From Deuterostichococcus epilithicus (lineage: Eukaryota > Chlorophyta > Trebouxiophyceae > Prasiolales > Stichococcaceae): a stretch of 64,000 nt of DNA. This document shows positions 47,139-64,000 of this stretch, piece after piece. Below the pieces are notes generated by a model. That model saw only the letters and a program-made list of their open reading frames with translations. It did no database searches and was not told the origin of the DNA. The stretch covers positions 372,001 through 436,000 of the forward strand of contig JAVTLE010000001.1 in the NCBI GenBank assembly GCA_033439295.1, given 5' to 3'. Numbering within the stretch: position 1 is the stretch's first letter; each line of letters opens with the position of its first letter. Both the position numbers and the translations under genes were made by a program.

Positions 47139-50100
47139 ATGAACAATCCTGGCGTGACATCCCAGGTGAGGCATTGAGCACAGCATGTGGTGGTGTTCTA
47201 TGCGGCCATACTGCAACTGATCTGCCCTCTCGCAGATGCACATCGCCATGGCTGATCGTAAGACCAACCGCATGTCGTCTTGCTTGTGCAGGCATCACTC
47301 TCCACACGTGTGAAAGTATGGTTCGACAGCCTGCCATTCGTCACGAGGTGCGGCCAGGGGTGCGGCGGTCCCTGATGCATGATGGTGCCCAGGTTTCAAA
47401 TGTGCGGTCGGCACTTCGTGCTGGAAGGGTCAAGGGCACGTGTTTCTTCGTTGAAGCAGTTTACAGGCTTTTGTTGCGCTTACTGCACTACAGGGTGGTG
47501 TTTGTCGTCTGCGTGAGCATCTACCTAGTTGGCGCGCTCATCGGCTTTGATGATTACAGCAAGGTCTGCCTGTCAGCGGACAACGTCCTGTGGCACGGGC
47601 AAGGTGAGGGCCGACTTTTACAACCAGCCTGACTCCTGGCGCCAAGATAGGACACGGGTCGACACGTGATCGACATGATCGCCGCTGCCTGCAAGCTCCG
47701 TGCGCAGCAGATAAGGCGTGCTCACAGCACAGTCTCGCAGGGGGGGGGTCGAGTCGCAGATCGACAATCCTCAGCCTGCGGGCCCCTCGGCGCTGCAGGC
47801 ACCCATCACTCGCTTGACCAGGCACGTGTGATTCTGCAGTGTGGCGCTTCCTCACTGCGGCGGTGTTCCACATGGGCGCGCTGCATGTTGCTTTCAACAT
47901 GCTGGCCTTTGTGCCCATCGGTGCGTGCTCTTCCCCGATCTATCTTGACGACTGAAACGCAGCTTTTGAGACAGCCTGTAGATGAGAGACTGGTAAAACC
48001 GCGCGTGGACACACATGCGGCTTGTGTCTTGCACTGCTGATCGTTCGCACCCTGGTGCTGCGCCATTGATGCATCAGAGGCGTCATCAGCGAGCTTGCCT
48101 GCAGCAGAACAGACCCTGCGAGACCCGGCCAGCCCCTGCACGCAGGCATGTCGCTGGAGCGGGCGATCGGCAGTGTGGCGTTTGCGCACCTCATCATGCT
48201 GCTGGTAGTGCTCGGCGACGCAGCTTTTGTGTTTTTTTCCTTCGTCGCCGCCTTTGGCCCGGCCAGGTGAGACATGAGGCTTGCTTGTTCGGGCGTCCGC
48301 CTGATACTCCTGCACTGCGTAGCTTGACACACACAACCGGCCCCGTGCATGGCGGACCTCGCCCAAGCCACCTTCACATCAGCTTGGCCTGGCACCGGAC
48401 TTTGGTGTCATACCAGCCTGGCAGGAGGCAGTACTCATTTTGGATCTTGCAGCCGATGCTTCACTGGCGCCTGCAGGCTGGGAGGCGACTGGGTGCGGCA
48501 GTGCGCCGTCGGCCTGTCCGGCGTTGTCTTCGGCCTCATCGTGGCGGACAACGCCACCAGCCACGCCACCCACCGCAGCATTTTCGGGTGGGTGGAGCAG
48601 GGCCCGGCTCCATGAGCCTTCGGGATCATCGTCAGTTGTGCTGCCGGGTCGACTGCTTGTCACGAGCATGCCAGGTCTCGCAGCAGGGGCTTCCACACCG
48701 CACACAAAGTCCTCAGCGGAGCAGCTGTCCGTTGCTGGCACAGCCGCTGCTGCACAGCTGCTGCGCGCGGCAGCGTGCTCACCAGCAAGGCGGTGCCCGT
48801 TGCACCCCCGCAGGTTCTTCAACGTGCCCGCGGCTGCGTACCCGTGGGCGCTGCTGGTGTTCTGGCAGCTCATCATGCCGGGCGCATCGTTCCTGGGCCA
48901 CCTGTGCGGCGTCCTGGTAAACCCCTAAATCTGCTCTGTGCAGCAGGACACGCTCGCCCCTGTCTTTCCCACCAGCCTGCTTTCGAGTGTGCTCCTGTGA
49001 GAGACAGCAGCCAGGGCTGCAGCTGCTGGGGTGGATTCTCGCCTCGAGCATGGCGGCTAGATTGTGTCGTGACTCTGTCCGGCAGCCACTGGACGCCACA
49101 ATGTGCGGCTCCGCCTGCCCTGCAGATCGGTCAGCTGTACGTGTGGGGCCTGCTGAAGTGGCTGCTGCTGCCGCCGGGCGCCGTGCGCTACCTCGAGAGC
49201 AGCCGCGCTTGCGCCCCCTGCTATGGGCGTGGCAGCTTCATCGCGGCCAGCGGGCCGGCTGCGGCCGCCACGGGCGGCGCGCCGCCGTTGCCGGTCAGCT
49301 ACAGCCAGCCGCAGTCCGGGTGAGCCACGAGGGTCTGACAAGAGCTACAGCATGTTCCTGCGGTCTGAGCCGCCAGGACCCTGCCCTATGTCTGAGGTCT
49401 GCCGTTTTTTTGGTGTGGACTTCTTCCCCAGCCCTGTTGAGTCATTGCGCAAGCTCACCTGTACTCGACATGTGTCGGGTCATGTCAGGCCGAGCTGATG
49501 AGCGCCCCAGCTGCCGGGCAGAATTCAACCACACGCAGCAGACAGCAAAGGCTTTCCTTGTGCAGCCACACCATTGGCAGCAATGTGGTGGAAAGTCATA
49601 GAAGCAGCCGCAGGCTTGCGCGGGATGCTGTGCAATGTGTGTTGAGGCTTTGCGCCGTGTCGCCTCCCTGCAGCGGCAGGGGCCAGAGCGAGCAGCGCGG
49701 CAGCTGGTTTAACAACGGGTGGCTGCGCCTGCCCGCCAGCGAGCCAGCTGCTGCCGCCGGCAGTAGCGGCGGCGGCGGCAGTAGCGCAGGCGGTACGGGG
49801 CTGTTCGGCCTGGGCGGCAGCCACGGCACGGGGGCGGCATTCGCGGGCCAGGCCCGCACCATTGGTGAGCCTCAATGCTCAGCCGACAGCCATCCTGTCA
49901 GCGACGCTGTCATCTTTGCCTCTTTCCTGCGCATGTAGCGAGTGTGACCCCTTTTTGTGGCAACTGCAGAAAGCGCAGATGCTCTTCGTCTGTGACCTCT
50001 TGGAACATTGGTTGGTTTCTCGCAGGTGCAACCGATAGAGCACTGCCGCAGGGCGTACCCGCATATGCTGCCAATGCTTCCGCCGTGCTGCCGCCACCCA

Positions 50101-50931
50101 TGTACCCGGCAGGCCCAAGCATAGCCGGCGGCGGCACCCCACGCCAAGCGCCTGACGGCGGCAAGCCGCATGGCGGATCCAGCGGCAGCACTGTTGGCAT
50201 CGGCACAGGCGCCGCCGGTGGCGGCGGCGGCGGCAGAAAACTGGACCCAGCGTCGGCGGGCTCGCAGGCCATGTCTGCACGGTCAGCGGCGGCCNCCNCN
50301 GCAGAGGCAAGGGCGGCCCGAGCAAAGCGCTGTGGCAGCGGCGGCGGCGGCGGCGGTGCGTCAGACGGTCCTTGACACCAGAGGCCCTGAGTGCATGTGA
50401 GCTGGCTGCAGGCACGAGCTGGGATGCTCTTCGACCTTCCAGCTTGCCACTGTTCTGGAGATGGCGTGGTGGGCGAGCCGCAGAGGGCAAGGAGGACATC
50501 ATGAGAGTTCGGGGCGTCTGCAGATGAAAGCTGGTGATCTGCATGCTGGGCACCAGAAAGTAAAATTCTGCCTTTCCTAACATGCAGGTCCCCCTTTGAG
50601 CCGCCCGGCGTCCGCGCCCGCCACCAGCCCGCCAAGCAGCCCCGCCGACAGCCCCGTGTCGCTGCGATCCGCATGCAGCGGCGATGGCAGGACCTTGCAG
50701 CACAGCGCGCCACCCCGGGCGCCGCCGTCCCAAGCACCGCCGCCCCGCGAGCCGATAGCAACCGTGACGCACGGCGGTATCGGGTGGGGCAGCTCGCTGG
50801 ATTCCAGGCAGCCTCTGGAGGCCCTGGAGCAGCTGCTGGCGATGGGTTTCCCGCGCCACACGGCGGCAGCAGCGCTGGAGGCAGGCAGCGGCGACCTGGC
50901 GACCGCTGTGGACATCCTCAGCGGCGAGTAG
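47139..50931 (+). CDS. Rhomboid intramembrane protease with C-terminal UBA domain
   Basis: Eleven exons: 47139-47165, 47236-47257, 47460-47603, 47840-47920, 48146-48266, 48477-48587, 48814-48916, 49126-49319, 49680-49864, 50026-50367, 50588-50931. Transmembrane segments include LHYRVVFVVCVSIYLVGALI, LTAAVFHMGALHVAFNMLAF, VAFAHLIMLLVVLGDAAFVF and YPWALLVFWQLIMPGASFLG. The catalytic Ser is in VGLSGVVFGLI (GxSG) and the catalytic His in FLGHLCGVL, so both residues are kept. A Gly/Ser/Pro-rich cytosolic linker follows (N bases near 50295 hide a few residues), then a UBA domain near the end (LEALEQLLAMGFPRHTAAAA, MGF motif). Arabidopsis RBL15 and animal UBAC2-type proteins combine these parts; UBA binds ubiquitin, which suggests ER quality control. 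The second exon is only 22 nt. Confidence 0.9.
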
Positions 50932-52430
50932 GCGGCGGCGCGAGGCTGCCAAGAGCATGTTAGAGCATGTTCGCAGTCGCAAGGGCTTTGGTGCAATGTT
51001 TTTCTGTCAAGCTTTGTCAAACTCTGTGAGTGACAAGGCCCGTATGCACCAGCTTTGAAATCACCAGAAGATGCACTATCCGTGTGCCGGTGTTTTGAGT
51101 TCTGACGTATTCAGTTTCATGTATGTTGCATACATAGCTAGGTGGACGGTGGATGGCAGCGTGACGGCTGTCAGCACCACACATGAAACAGATAGATGTA
51201 CCGTGCAACACAGACTTGAAGTTTCTTGGCTTTCTGCAATGAGGACGCGTGCCAGACAGGCAGCATTCGGAAAATTGCAGACCATGGCACATGACGAATG
51301 GAACCAAGGATACTGTCGCACCTTGTAAATGGTCTTCCCATTCACAGTCTGCACCTCGCTTTAAAATGGCGATCCCAGCAGCGAGGCCGGGCATCCGCCG
51401 GCAAATGGCTGGTTGCCGGTGAGCTGCATGCATGCGGCAGAAGGCATGACAGACAAAGGCAATCGTTGGCCGAGCGCATAGATAAAAATTTCAGAAAATC
51501 AGTCACGATGTGCATGCGCATGCAGGGGCTCATGGCAAGGGAAAGGCACAGCCGATCATGCATTGAAAGAGAAGCCTCTGCGAGCAGGGCCTCGCACCTG
51601 CGATGATGCAATCTGAGGTCCCGCCGACAAAACCGCCGCGAAAATCAACAGCAGCTAATGTCCCCGCAACTAAGGAAACGAGAACCAAAGTGCGAGCGGG
51701 TAGAATGCACTCAGGCGGGGTCGGCCAAGCGTGTGCACAGTCACGAAAAAGCACCTGACTTGAGGGGTTGGGCTGACCGGAGAGGCGCCAGGTGCGCGAA
51801 GGGCGGAGGCTGTAGGAGGGCACTGTCAGCAGGCGGGGCACACAGCGCGCGGACTTCAGCAGGGCAGTATGCTATGCACCTAACGGCCCCCTTTAAAAAT
51901 ATATTTTTATGAATGTCAAGGCGTATCTCCAGGCAACGGGGGTGCAGGTACGAGGCTACTGCAGGTTGCGGCTGGCCAAGCGAAGGCTGGAGTGCAGCAC
52001 GAAGGTAGTGCGGTAGCTGTGGACTGTCAAAGTTACCTGTATGACACCAGGCAACCACGGTCAGGGCCCTGTAGAGGGCTAGGGGGCACCCGACCGTGTC
52101 GCCAGACGCCGTACTTGAAGGCCGCCGCGACCGCCACGTGGAGTAGCGAGATGTAATTTGTCCTGCTGAAGGGTTTCATAGGGCGGGAAATGAAACGAGG
52201 AGGTGAAGGTCAGCAAAGAATCAAGTGACGGCGGGCCCACGAAGGGTTCCCCGCATGGACTGTTTCGCACATGTCTGCATGCAGGCTTGTATGCAAGTGC
52301 AGGCTCATGCAAATGCAAGTTGCATGCAGGTTGCAGGCCCACATTGAGGTGGACGCAAACAAAATGACGGATGCACGAGCAGAGGAACAAAAATAAAGTA
52401 TCAAACCGTATGGCACACCGTACATGGTGC
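50932..52430. other. Intergenic, AT-richer
   Basis: No supported gene. TGTAA occurs near 51324. An AT-rich tract lies near 51890-51912, and GCATGCA-type words repeat at about 52275-52340. Confidence 0.45.
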
Positions 52431-52539
52431 CAGACGAAGTTCTGCAGCACCATCGCAGTCGCCGCCGTAGCGCATTGGCTATGGCCGCCTAGGCTGCCTC
52501 CGCTGCAGGGGTTATCGTTGACGCCGCCGCCAAAATTGT

Positions 52540-53000
52540 GAATGCCGCCGCCACCGCCGCCATTGGCTGATGCTGTTGCCGCTGCTGCCGCCGCTGCCTT
52601 TGGCGCTGCTGCTAGTGTTGCTACTGGTGCAGCTGCAGGAGGCGCCGTTGCTGGATGTGCCGCTGCCGCCGCTGCTACCGGTAACATCACTGTCGGTACA
52701 TTCAGTTTATTGTTGGCGCCGCCGCCGTCATGTAAATGCTGCTACCGCCGCCGTTGTCGTTGCTGCTGGTGCTGCTACTGGTGCCGCTGCATGGGGCGCC
52801 GTTACCGCATGTGTCGTTGCCGCCGTTGCCGATGTCGTTGCCACCGTTGCCGATGCCGTTGCCGCCGTTGCCATAAATCAACAGCAGCGCCGAGGCGTTG
52901 ACCATGCTGAAGGTCATGGTGGAAAGAGTTCCGGGTTCGCTGCTTTGGATGAAGGACAAGGGCAAGCAGAGTCCGAGGCTTTTAAAACTTGACAGTCGAG
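52540..53000 (-). CDS. Possible Gly/Asn/Ser-rich repeat protein
   Basis: On the minus strand an open frame from about 52917 reads MTFSMVNASALLLIYGNGG and then runs of GNGGNDI units, followed by NGAPCSGTSSSTSSNDNGGG. After a stop, another minus frame at about 52665-52560 gives a related segment (SNGASCSCTSSNTSSS). This suggests either two exons or a decayed tandem copy. The plus strand of the same repeats reads as Ala/Val runs. Microsatellite origin (GCCGTTGCC units) is as likely as a real secreted protein. Confidence 0.25.
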
Positions 53001-53159
53001 ATGCAGCGTGATTGTAAGAGACTTGATTCCAAGGTGTGCAAAAGGCCGGGGGTGGTGTATACTGGTTGATCAATCACACCTTCATCGCCCTTGTCTCACG
53101 CACGTTTCTTGCACTTTCCTCGGGCGAGGTGCAGACCTCGACGACGCAGTTTGACTCAG

Positions 53160-60261
<7,102 letters not shown>

Positions 60262-61023
60262 GCGCAGCACGCGCCGCGGCGGCGACTGCGCTTGAACAAC
60301 CACCCCTGGCGCATCTGAGTTGGCGCGCCTCCCTGGGCTGCTTCGAAACCGGAGGCCGTTGCGCGCTGCAGCGGTTGTAAGGCTTGCCAGCGGGCACTGA
60401 CCTGCACTTCAGCGCCAAAGCCGACTTGCGTCAGCATGGAGCTGCTGCTCCGATCCTCGCTGAGACGAGTAGCGTGCCACGGCGGCGCTTTTCGGAGACG
60501 CATGTAGCAGGCTGAGGGACAGCGGCAAGGTTGCCATTGCAGCAGTGGGCCGACGTCGTGCCATGATTCTTTGCGCCAGTCTTGAAGCTGCAGGCACGAC
60601 TGGTTGATGCCGGCCTCTGAACATTCTCTCACACTCCAGATGGGCCTTTTGCGCCAGGATGCATGTCACTGAACCCATGGATCGGAGATTGCAGTGCCGA
60701 ATTGGCTGTGCGCCCATTCCACAAGAGCGGCAGAAAGTGAGGTGTGCAATGCAATCACATGTGCACGTCCTCCTTTGCACGAGATCCTCATTTGCTTTGG
60801 GACCTCACTCTTTCTCAAATGATGCGGGTAATTGCGATTGCATGTCAAGTCTCAACTTTCAGTCCTCGGTTCAACCCTTGCAAACCATGCATGCCTGCTG
60901 CCCGTCATTGGAGGCTGACAGCCGGCACTCGCCTTTGCTGGCCTGCGAGAGTGCTATCAAGAGAGCTGAGAGCTGTCCGACATCGGTCGACACAAACTCA
61001 GTCCTGCTCTTCGTCATCCCTCG
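60262..61023. other. Convergent intergenic region
   Basis: It lies between the SELO (+) and monooxygenase-fold (-) 3' ends. TGTAA at 60376-60380, 115 bp after the SELO stop, is a plausible poly(A) signal. No exon is recognised. Confidence 0.45.
60376..60380 (+). promoter_or_regulatory. Possible TGTAA polyadenylation signal of SELO
   Basis: The chlorophyte poly(A) word lies 115 bp downstream of the SELO stop codon, a typical 3' UTR distance. It is a single short word, so support is modest. Confidence 0.45.
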
Positions 61024-62192
61024 TCACTGGCCGTGCGCTGCCAGGACGCCCCGCTCGCCGGGCGTAAAATACCCCCACTCCGTCTCGTTATAGCTCTGCC
61101 TAGTGGAATCCATCTGTGCGCCCATGCCAGGAAAGTGGTGCTTAAAAGCTAGCCGAAGTAGCAGCTTGGCATACCTACAATTGTACAGCACCAGGCGCAT
61201 GCAATGGGATGGCATTGGCAACCCGGAGAGTACGGGAACAGGCAGAGTGGCAGTGAAGTCGGCGCGCCTTGATTCCGGAGGCCGCCTGCCATGTCTTCAG
61301 CTCCTTAAAGGCGTGGCTCTCCATGTGCGGCCGACTCCAGTCCTCCTTGCTGGCAAACCTGCGCGCATGTCCCGCAACTTCGATTGGCGTCATTGCAGCG
61401 AGCTGACAACCTTGCTGGCACGCGCATGTCCTGCAACTTCTATTGGCGTCATTGCAGCGAGCTGACAACCTCGCTGGCAGGCAGTTGTGAGTGCTCCGGC
61501 GTGTCACGCGGCACTTGGAACAGCACTGTCCATACCAGTCTCAAGCATGCGTGGCAATAAGTACACCAGCTATACGTCTCTCATTGGTGTCGAAGCCACC
61601 TCTCAAAGACGAGTATCTGGAGGGGGTCGGTGTCCGAAATGGCGATCTGCACAGCAGCCGACAACACACACTCAAGACGTCCGATCTTGAGGGATCAACT
61701 CGACGTTAAACGGCCCTGCCTGCTATGGTCTTCATGAATGATCACGGAGCAGTAGATGCCCGATCGTCCAATTGTCAAGGACGCATGGCGCGTCTCAGCA
61801 TCTCACGCGTATTACCTGGAAGCCTAGCGTCCGCGGCTCGTTCTGGGCAGACTCCACCGCCACCGCCTTGGCATGACTGAGCAGCGCGTCGCGGTCTTCG
61901 ATGGACTCGAACTTGATCTGGATAACCAGCAGCCACGCCTGCCACCACCGATAGACGGTAGCACGTCTAAACATCATTTTGAAAGGCTGCCTTAAAACTC
62001 TCATCAGGCGCGCCAAGCTGCACTGGGAGAGCCACGAACGGCAGGGGCAGAGTCGTAGCATGATATAAATTACAGGTGCTGACAAGAAGGAGACGCATCG
62101 CATCTGAAAACTGCTGTTCAGTGTGGGCTGTTCTTTTGGTCGGGCCGCGCCTTAGTCGGCTCCGTCTGCGGCGCTGAAGTGGCGTCCGCCAT
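61024..62192 (-). CDS. Antibiotic-biosynthesis-monooxygenase-fold protein (ABM / dimeric alpha-beta barrel), copy A
   Basis: Five exons: 62192-62151, 61938-61816, 61646-61600, 61358-61268, 61113-61024, giving exactly 130 residues. After a short leader (MADATSAPQTEPTK) comes one ABM domain: AWLLVIQIKFES, EDRDALLSHAKAVAVESAQN, EPRTLGFQIAISDTDPLQIL then VFERFASKEDWSRPHMES, and AFKELKTWQAASGIK. The tail is QSYNETEWGYFTPGERG. ABM proteins such as YgiN act as small quinol or polyketide monooxygenases or as stress proteins; substrate unknown. Two introns begin GC: after 62151 (gcgcgg) and after 61268 (gcgcgc). Frame and alignment with copy B support them. Copy B lies about 2 kb upstream in the same orientation. 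Confidence 0.82.
61362..61480 (-). repeat. 59-bp tandem repeat in an intron of copy A
   Basis: Two near-identical 59-bp units at 61362-61420 and 61421-61479 lie next to the acceptor of the exon that begins at 61358. The paralogous intron of copy B has the sequence once, so the duplication happened after the gene copies separated. Confidence 0.9.
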
Positions 62193-62345
62193 GACCTACA
62201 GGTGTACCAGATCCAGCTTGCGGAGGGTCGAGGCACCACCTGAGTACTACTATTCGAAAGTTAACAGTATAACTGACAGGGCGTCGGGCGTGAATCAAGT
62301 CCAAACGCTGCGATGCAGCTGCCTTGGCAATGATGTGCAATGACG

Positions 62346-62660
62346 TCACGGCAGGGGATGAAGGGGGCCAACGGGGACTGGTGCTCCAACTGGGTCAGGA
62401 AACAGGAAGTTGTCTCCCAACACGTTGCGGCTTCCTGTGGTCGCTGTAGTGATTACGACGGCGGCGGCCTCATCCGGCACTACTGCCCTCGCAACGATGG
62501 AGAGCACCCCCAAAGCGAGAGCGGCGAGTGGTCCGGCAGCTACGCAATGGACTGGCCGCTGGGCAGCCCCTACCATGCGATGCAGGCCAGCGACAGCGGC
62601 TTCAACACCCGAGGCGTGCTGGACAAGAGCAGCAGACGCTGCACCTGCGGCAGCAGCCAC
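62346..62660 (-). CDS. Possible small hypothetical protein between the two ABM genes
   Basis: An open frame of about 104 codons reads AALALGVLSIVARAVVP, a possible membrane segment, then DEAAAVVITTATTGSRNVLG and a Pro-rich end. A Ser/Arg-rich frame upstream (about 62810-62670, minus) could be a leader exon. The plus strand also has a 137-codon frame here. No family is recognised. Confidence 0.25.
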   Translation of the reverse strand: MAAAAGAASAALVQHASGVEAAVAGLHRMVGAAQRPVHCVAAGPLAALALGVLSIVARAVVPDEAAAVVITTATTGSRNVLGDNFLFPDPVGAPVPVGPLHPLP

Positions 62661-63054
62661 TGGCGCTGCAGCCGTGCGATGGCGCTTCTAGAACGGCCAG
62701 CCTCGGCAGCAGCAGACTCGCCTGCCGCTGCGGCCGCCGCCGCTGCCCGCTAGGAGGGAAGCTCGCTATGGCGGTCGACCTCGAGACCAGCGAGCGCCCG
62801 CTGCGCTGCATCTCGAAGCGGCAGCTGCCGGAGAATCTGAGCCAATCCTGCGGGAGGACCTGCCGGATGACCTGTGCTGATCCAGAGCGGCGATTGCCGT
62901 GCCATCTCGACAATGTGCCCGCTAGAATATGAGGTGTGCAATACTGCAGATGTGCAGTCAGATGTCACTCATTGCAGAAGGACCTCACTCTCCTGTAAAC
63001 TGTTAGAACGGGCAATAACGACACAAATTCAGTCCTGCTCTTCGTAAACCCTTG

Positions 63055-64000
63055 TCACTGGCCATGCGCCGCCAGGACGCCCCGCTCACTGGGCGTCAGG
63101 TAACCCCACTCCGTCTCATTGTAGCTCTGCCCAGTGGTCTCCACCTGTGCGCCCGCGCCAGGACGAGGTGCATTAGAGCTAATCTAAGCAGTTTGGCAGC
63201 ACTACAGTCATACAGCACTCGGCGCATACAAATTCGGGATGGCAATGGCAGTCAGCAGGCTGCCGCAGGCGGGGAGGGAGTCAATGGAGCGTGCCTTGAT
63301 GCCGGAGGCCGCCTGCCATGTTTTCAGCTCCTTGAAGACGCGGCTCTCCTTGTGCGGCCCGGTCCAGTCCTCCTTGCTGGCGAACCTGCGCGCATGTGCT
63401 GCACCTTCATTGGCTTCACCGCAGCCAGCTGACAACGGCGCTGGCATGCGGGTGTGGGTGTCAAGCGTGTCACTAACAGGCACTTGCTGAGCGACTCCCA
63501 TACCAGCTCCAAGCATACGTGGCAGCACATCACCTGCAGCGTTTTAAAGAGCAGGTGGTTCTTGAAGCCCACCTCTCAAAGATGAGGATTTTGAGGGGGT
63601 CGGTGTCCGCAATGGCGATCTGCAGACAACACAGGGAAGATGTGTCCGATCTTGAGGCTTCATCTCGAGACACTACGGCTCGAGCTTTGCACTCTGCTAC
63701 CATGGTCTTCACAGAGCAGATGCACCATGGTCCCTTCTGAAGGGCGCTTGGCGCATCAAAAGATGTCAAGAGCATTACCTGGAAGCCCAGCGTGCGCGGC
63801 TCGTTCTGCGCAGACTCCACCGCCACGGCCTTGACGTGGCTGATCAGCGCGTCGCGGTCATCGATGGACTCGAACTTGCTCTGGATGACCAGCAGCCACG
63901 CCTGCGACCACCAATCGACGGCAGCACATCGAAGCGGGCATCTCACCTGCTGCCTCCAAGCTCTCACCAGGCGCACCGAGATGCACACAGAGTGGCAGCG
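63055..64000 (-). CDS. ABM-fold protein, copy B (5' exon beyond or at the window edge)
   Basis: Four exons match copy A exon for exon: 63901-63779, 63619-63573, 63385-63295, 63144-63055. Lengths (123, 47, 91, 90) are identical to copy A. Sequence includes AWLLVIQSKFESIDDRDALI, IAIADTDPLKILIFER, FASKEDWTGPHKESRVFKEL and QSYNETEWGYLTPSERG before TGA. The intron after 63295 starts GC (gcacgc), the same junction as the GC intron in copy A, so the GC donor predates the duplication. The first coding exon was not found before 64000. Confidence is high for the homology, lower for the 5' end. Confidence 0.85.

Overview
The window is nuclear DNA of a green alga, most likely a trebouxiophyte chlorophyte (Chlorella/Coccomyxa-like). 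The evidence is GC-rich sequence, genes cut into 5-13 short exons with introns of about 50-800 bp, GTGCGC-type donors, abundant CAG and GCN repeats, plastid and mitochondrial targeting leaders, plant-type R2R3-MYB and CRT-like proteins, and TTTAGGG telomere-type motifs inside introns. A few N bases (near 6388, 7287, 9966, 20045, 50295-50300) mark it as a draft assembly. Exon joins were chosen by hand: frame had to be kept and the protein had to match its family. Single splice sites may be off by a base or two.

Layout: 0.7-3.3 kb (-) plastid rhodanese. 4.6-10.9 kb (+) hnRNP-Q acidic-domain protein with a giant Gln-rich tail. 11.8-13.4 kb (-) riboflavin-pathway deaminase. 15.3-18.4 kb (+) CRT-like plastid transporter. 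20.2-22.6 kb (-) unrecognised acidic protein. 23.1-25.1 kb (-) R2R3-MYB factor. 27.0-29.6 kb (-) unrecognised low-complexity protein. 29.6-33.1 kb (+) F-box/LRR protein. 33.9-38.1 kb (+) proteasome lid subunit RPN6. 38.8-42.8 kb (+) secreted vanadium-haloperoxidase/PAP2-type enzyme. 43.6-44.8 kb (-) repeat-bearing unknown. 47.1-50.9 kb (+) rhomboid protease with a C-terminal UBA domain. 53.2-60.3 kb (+) mitochondrial SelO AMPylase with Cys where animal SELO has selenocysteine. 61.0-62.2 kb and 63.05-64 kb (-) two tandem copies of an antibiotic-monooxygenase-fold gene. The genes are functionally unrelated. The F-box protein and RPN6 both belong to the ubiquitin-proteasome pathway, and the UBA rhomboid is probably linked to it.

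Two genome-level patterns stand out. First, introns next to exons carry decayed partial copies of the neighbouring exon, usually 65-120 bp away ('exon shadows'). I see them in SELO (several), the CRT-like gene, RPN6 and the Gln-rich gene, and a similar repeat in the 44-kb gene. One RPN6 shadow is still in frame and keeps its own acceptor. Second, about a dozen introns have GC-AG rather than GT-AG ends, each supported by frame and mostly by family alignment. That is far above the roughly 1% usual in eukaryotes. Telomere-like TTTAGGG/CCCTAAA motifs also sit next to several splice sites. Together these suggest a genome in which short tandem duplication across exon edges is remodelling introns.
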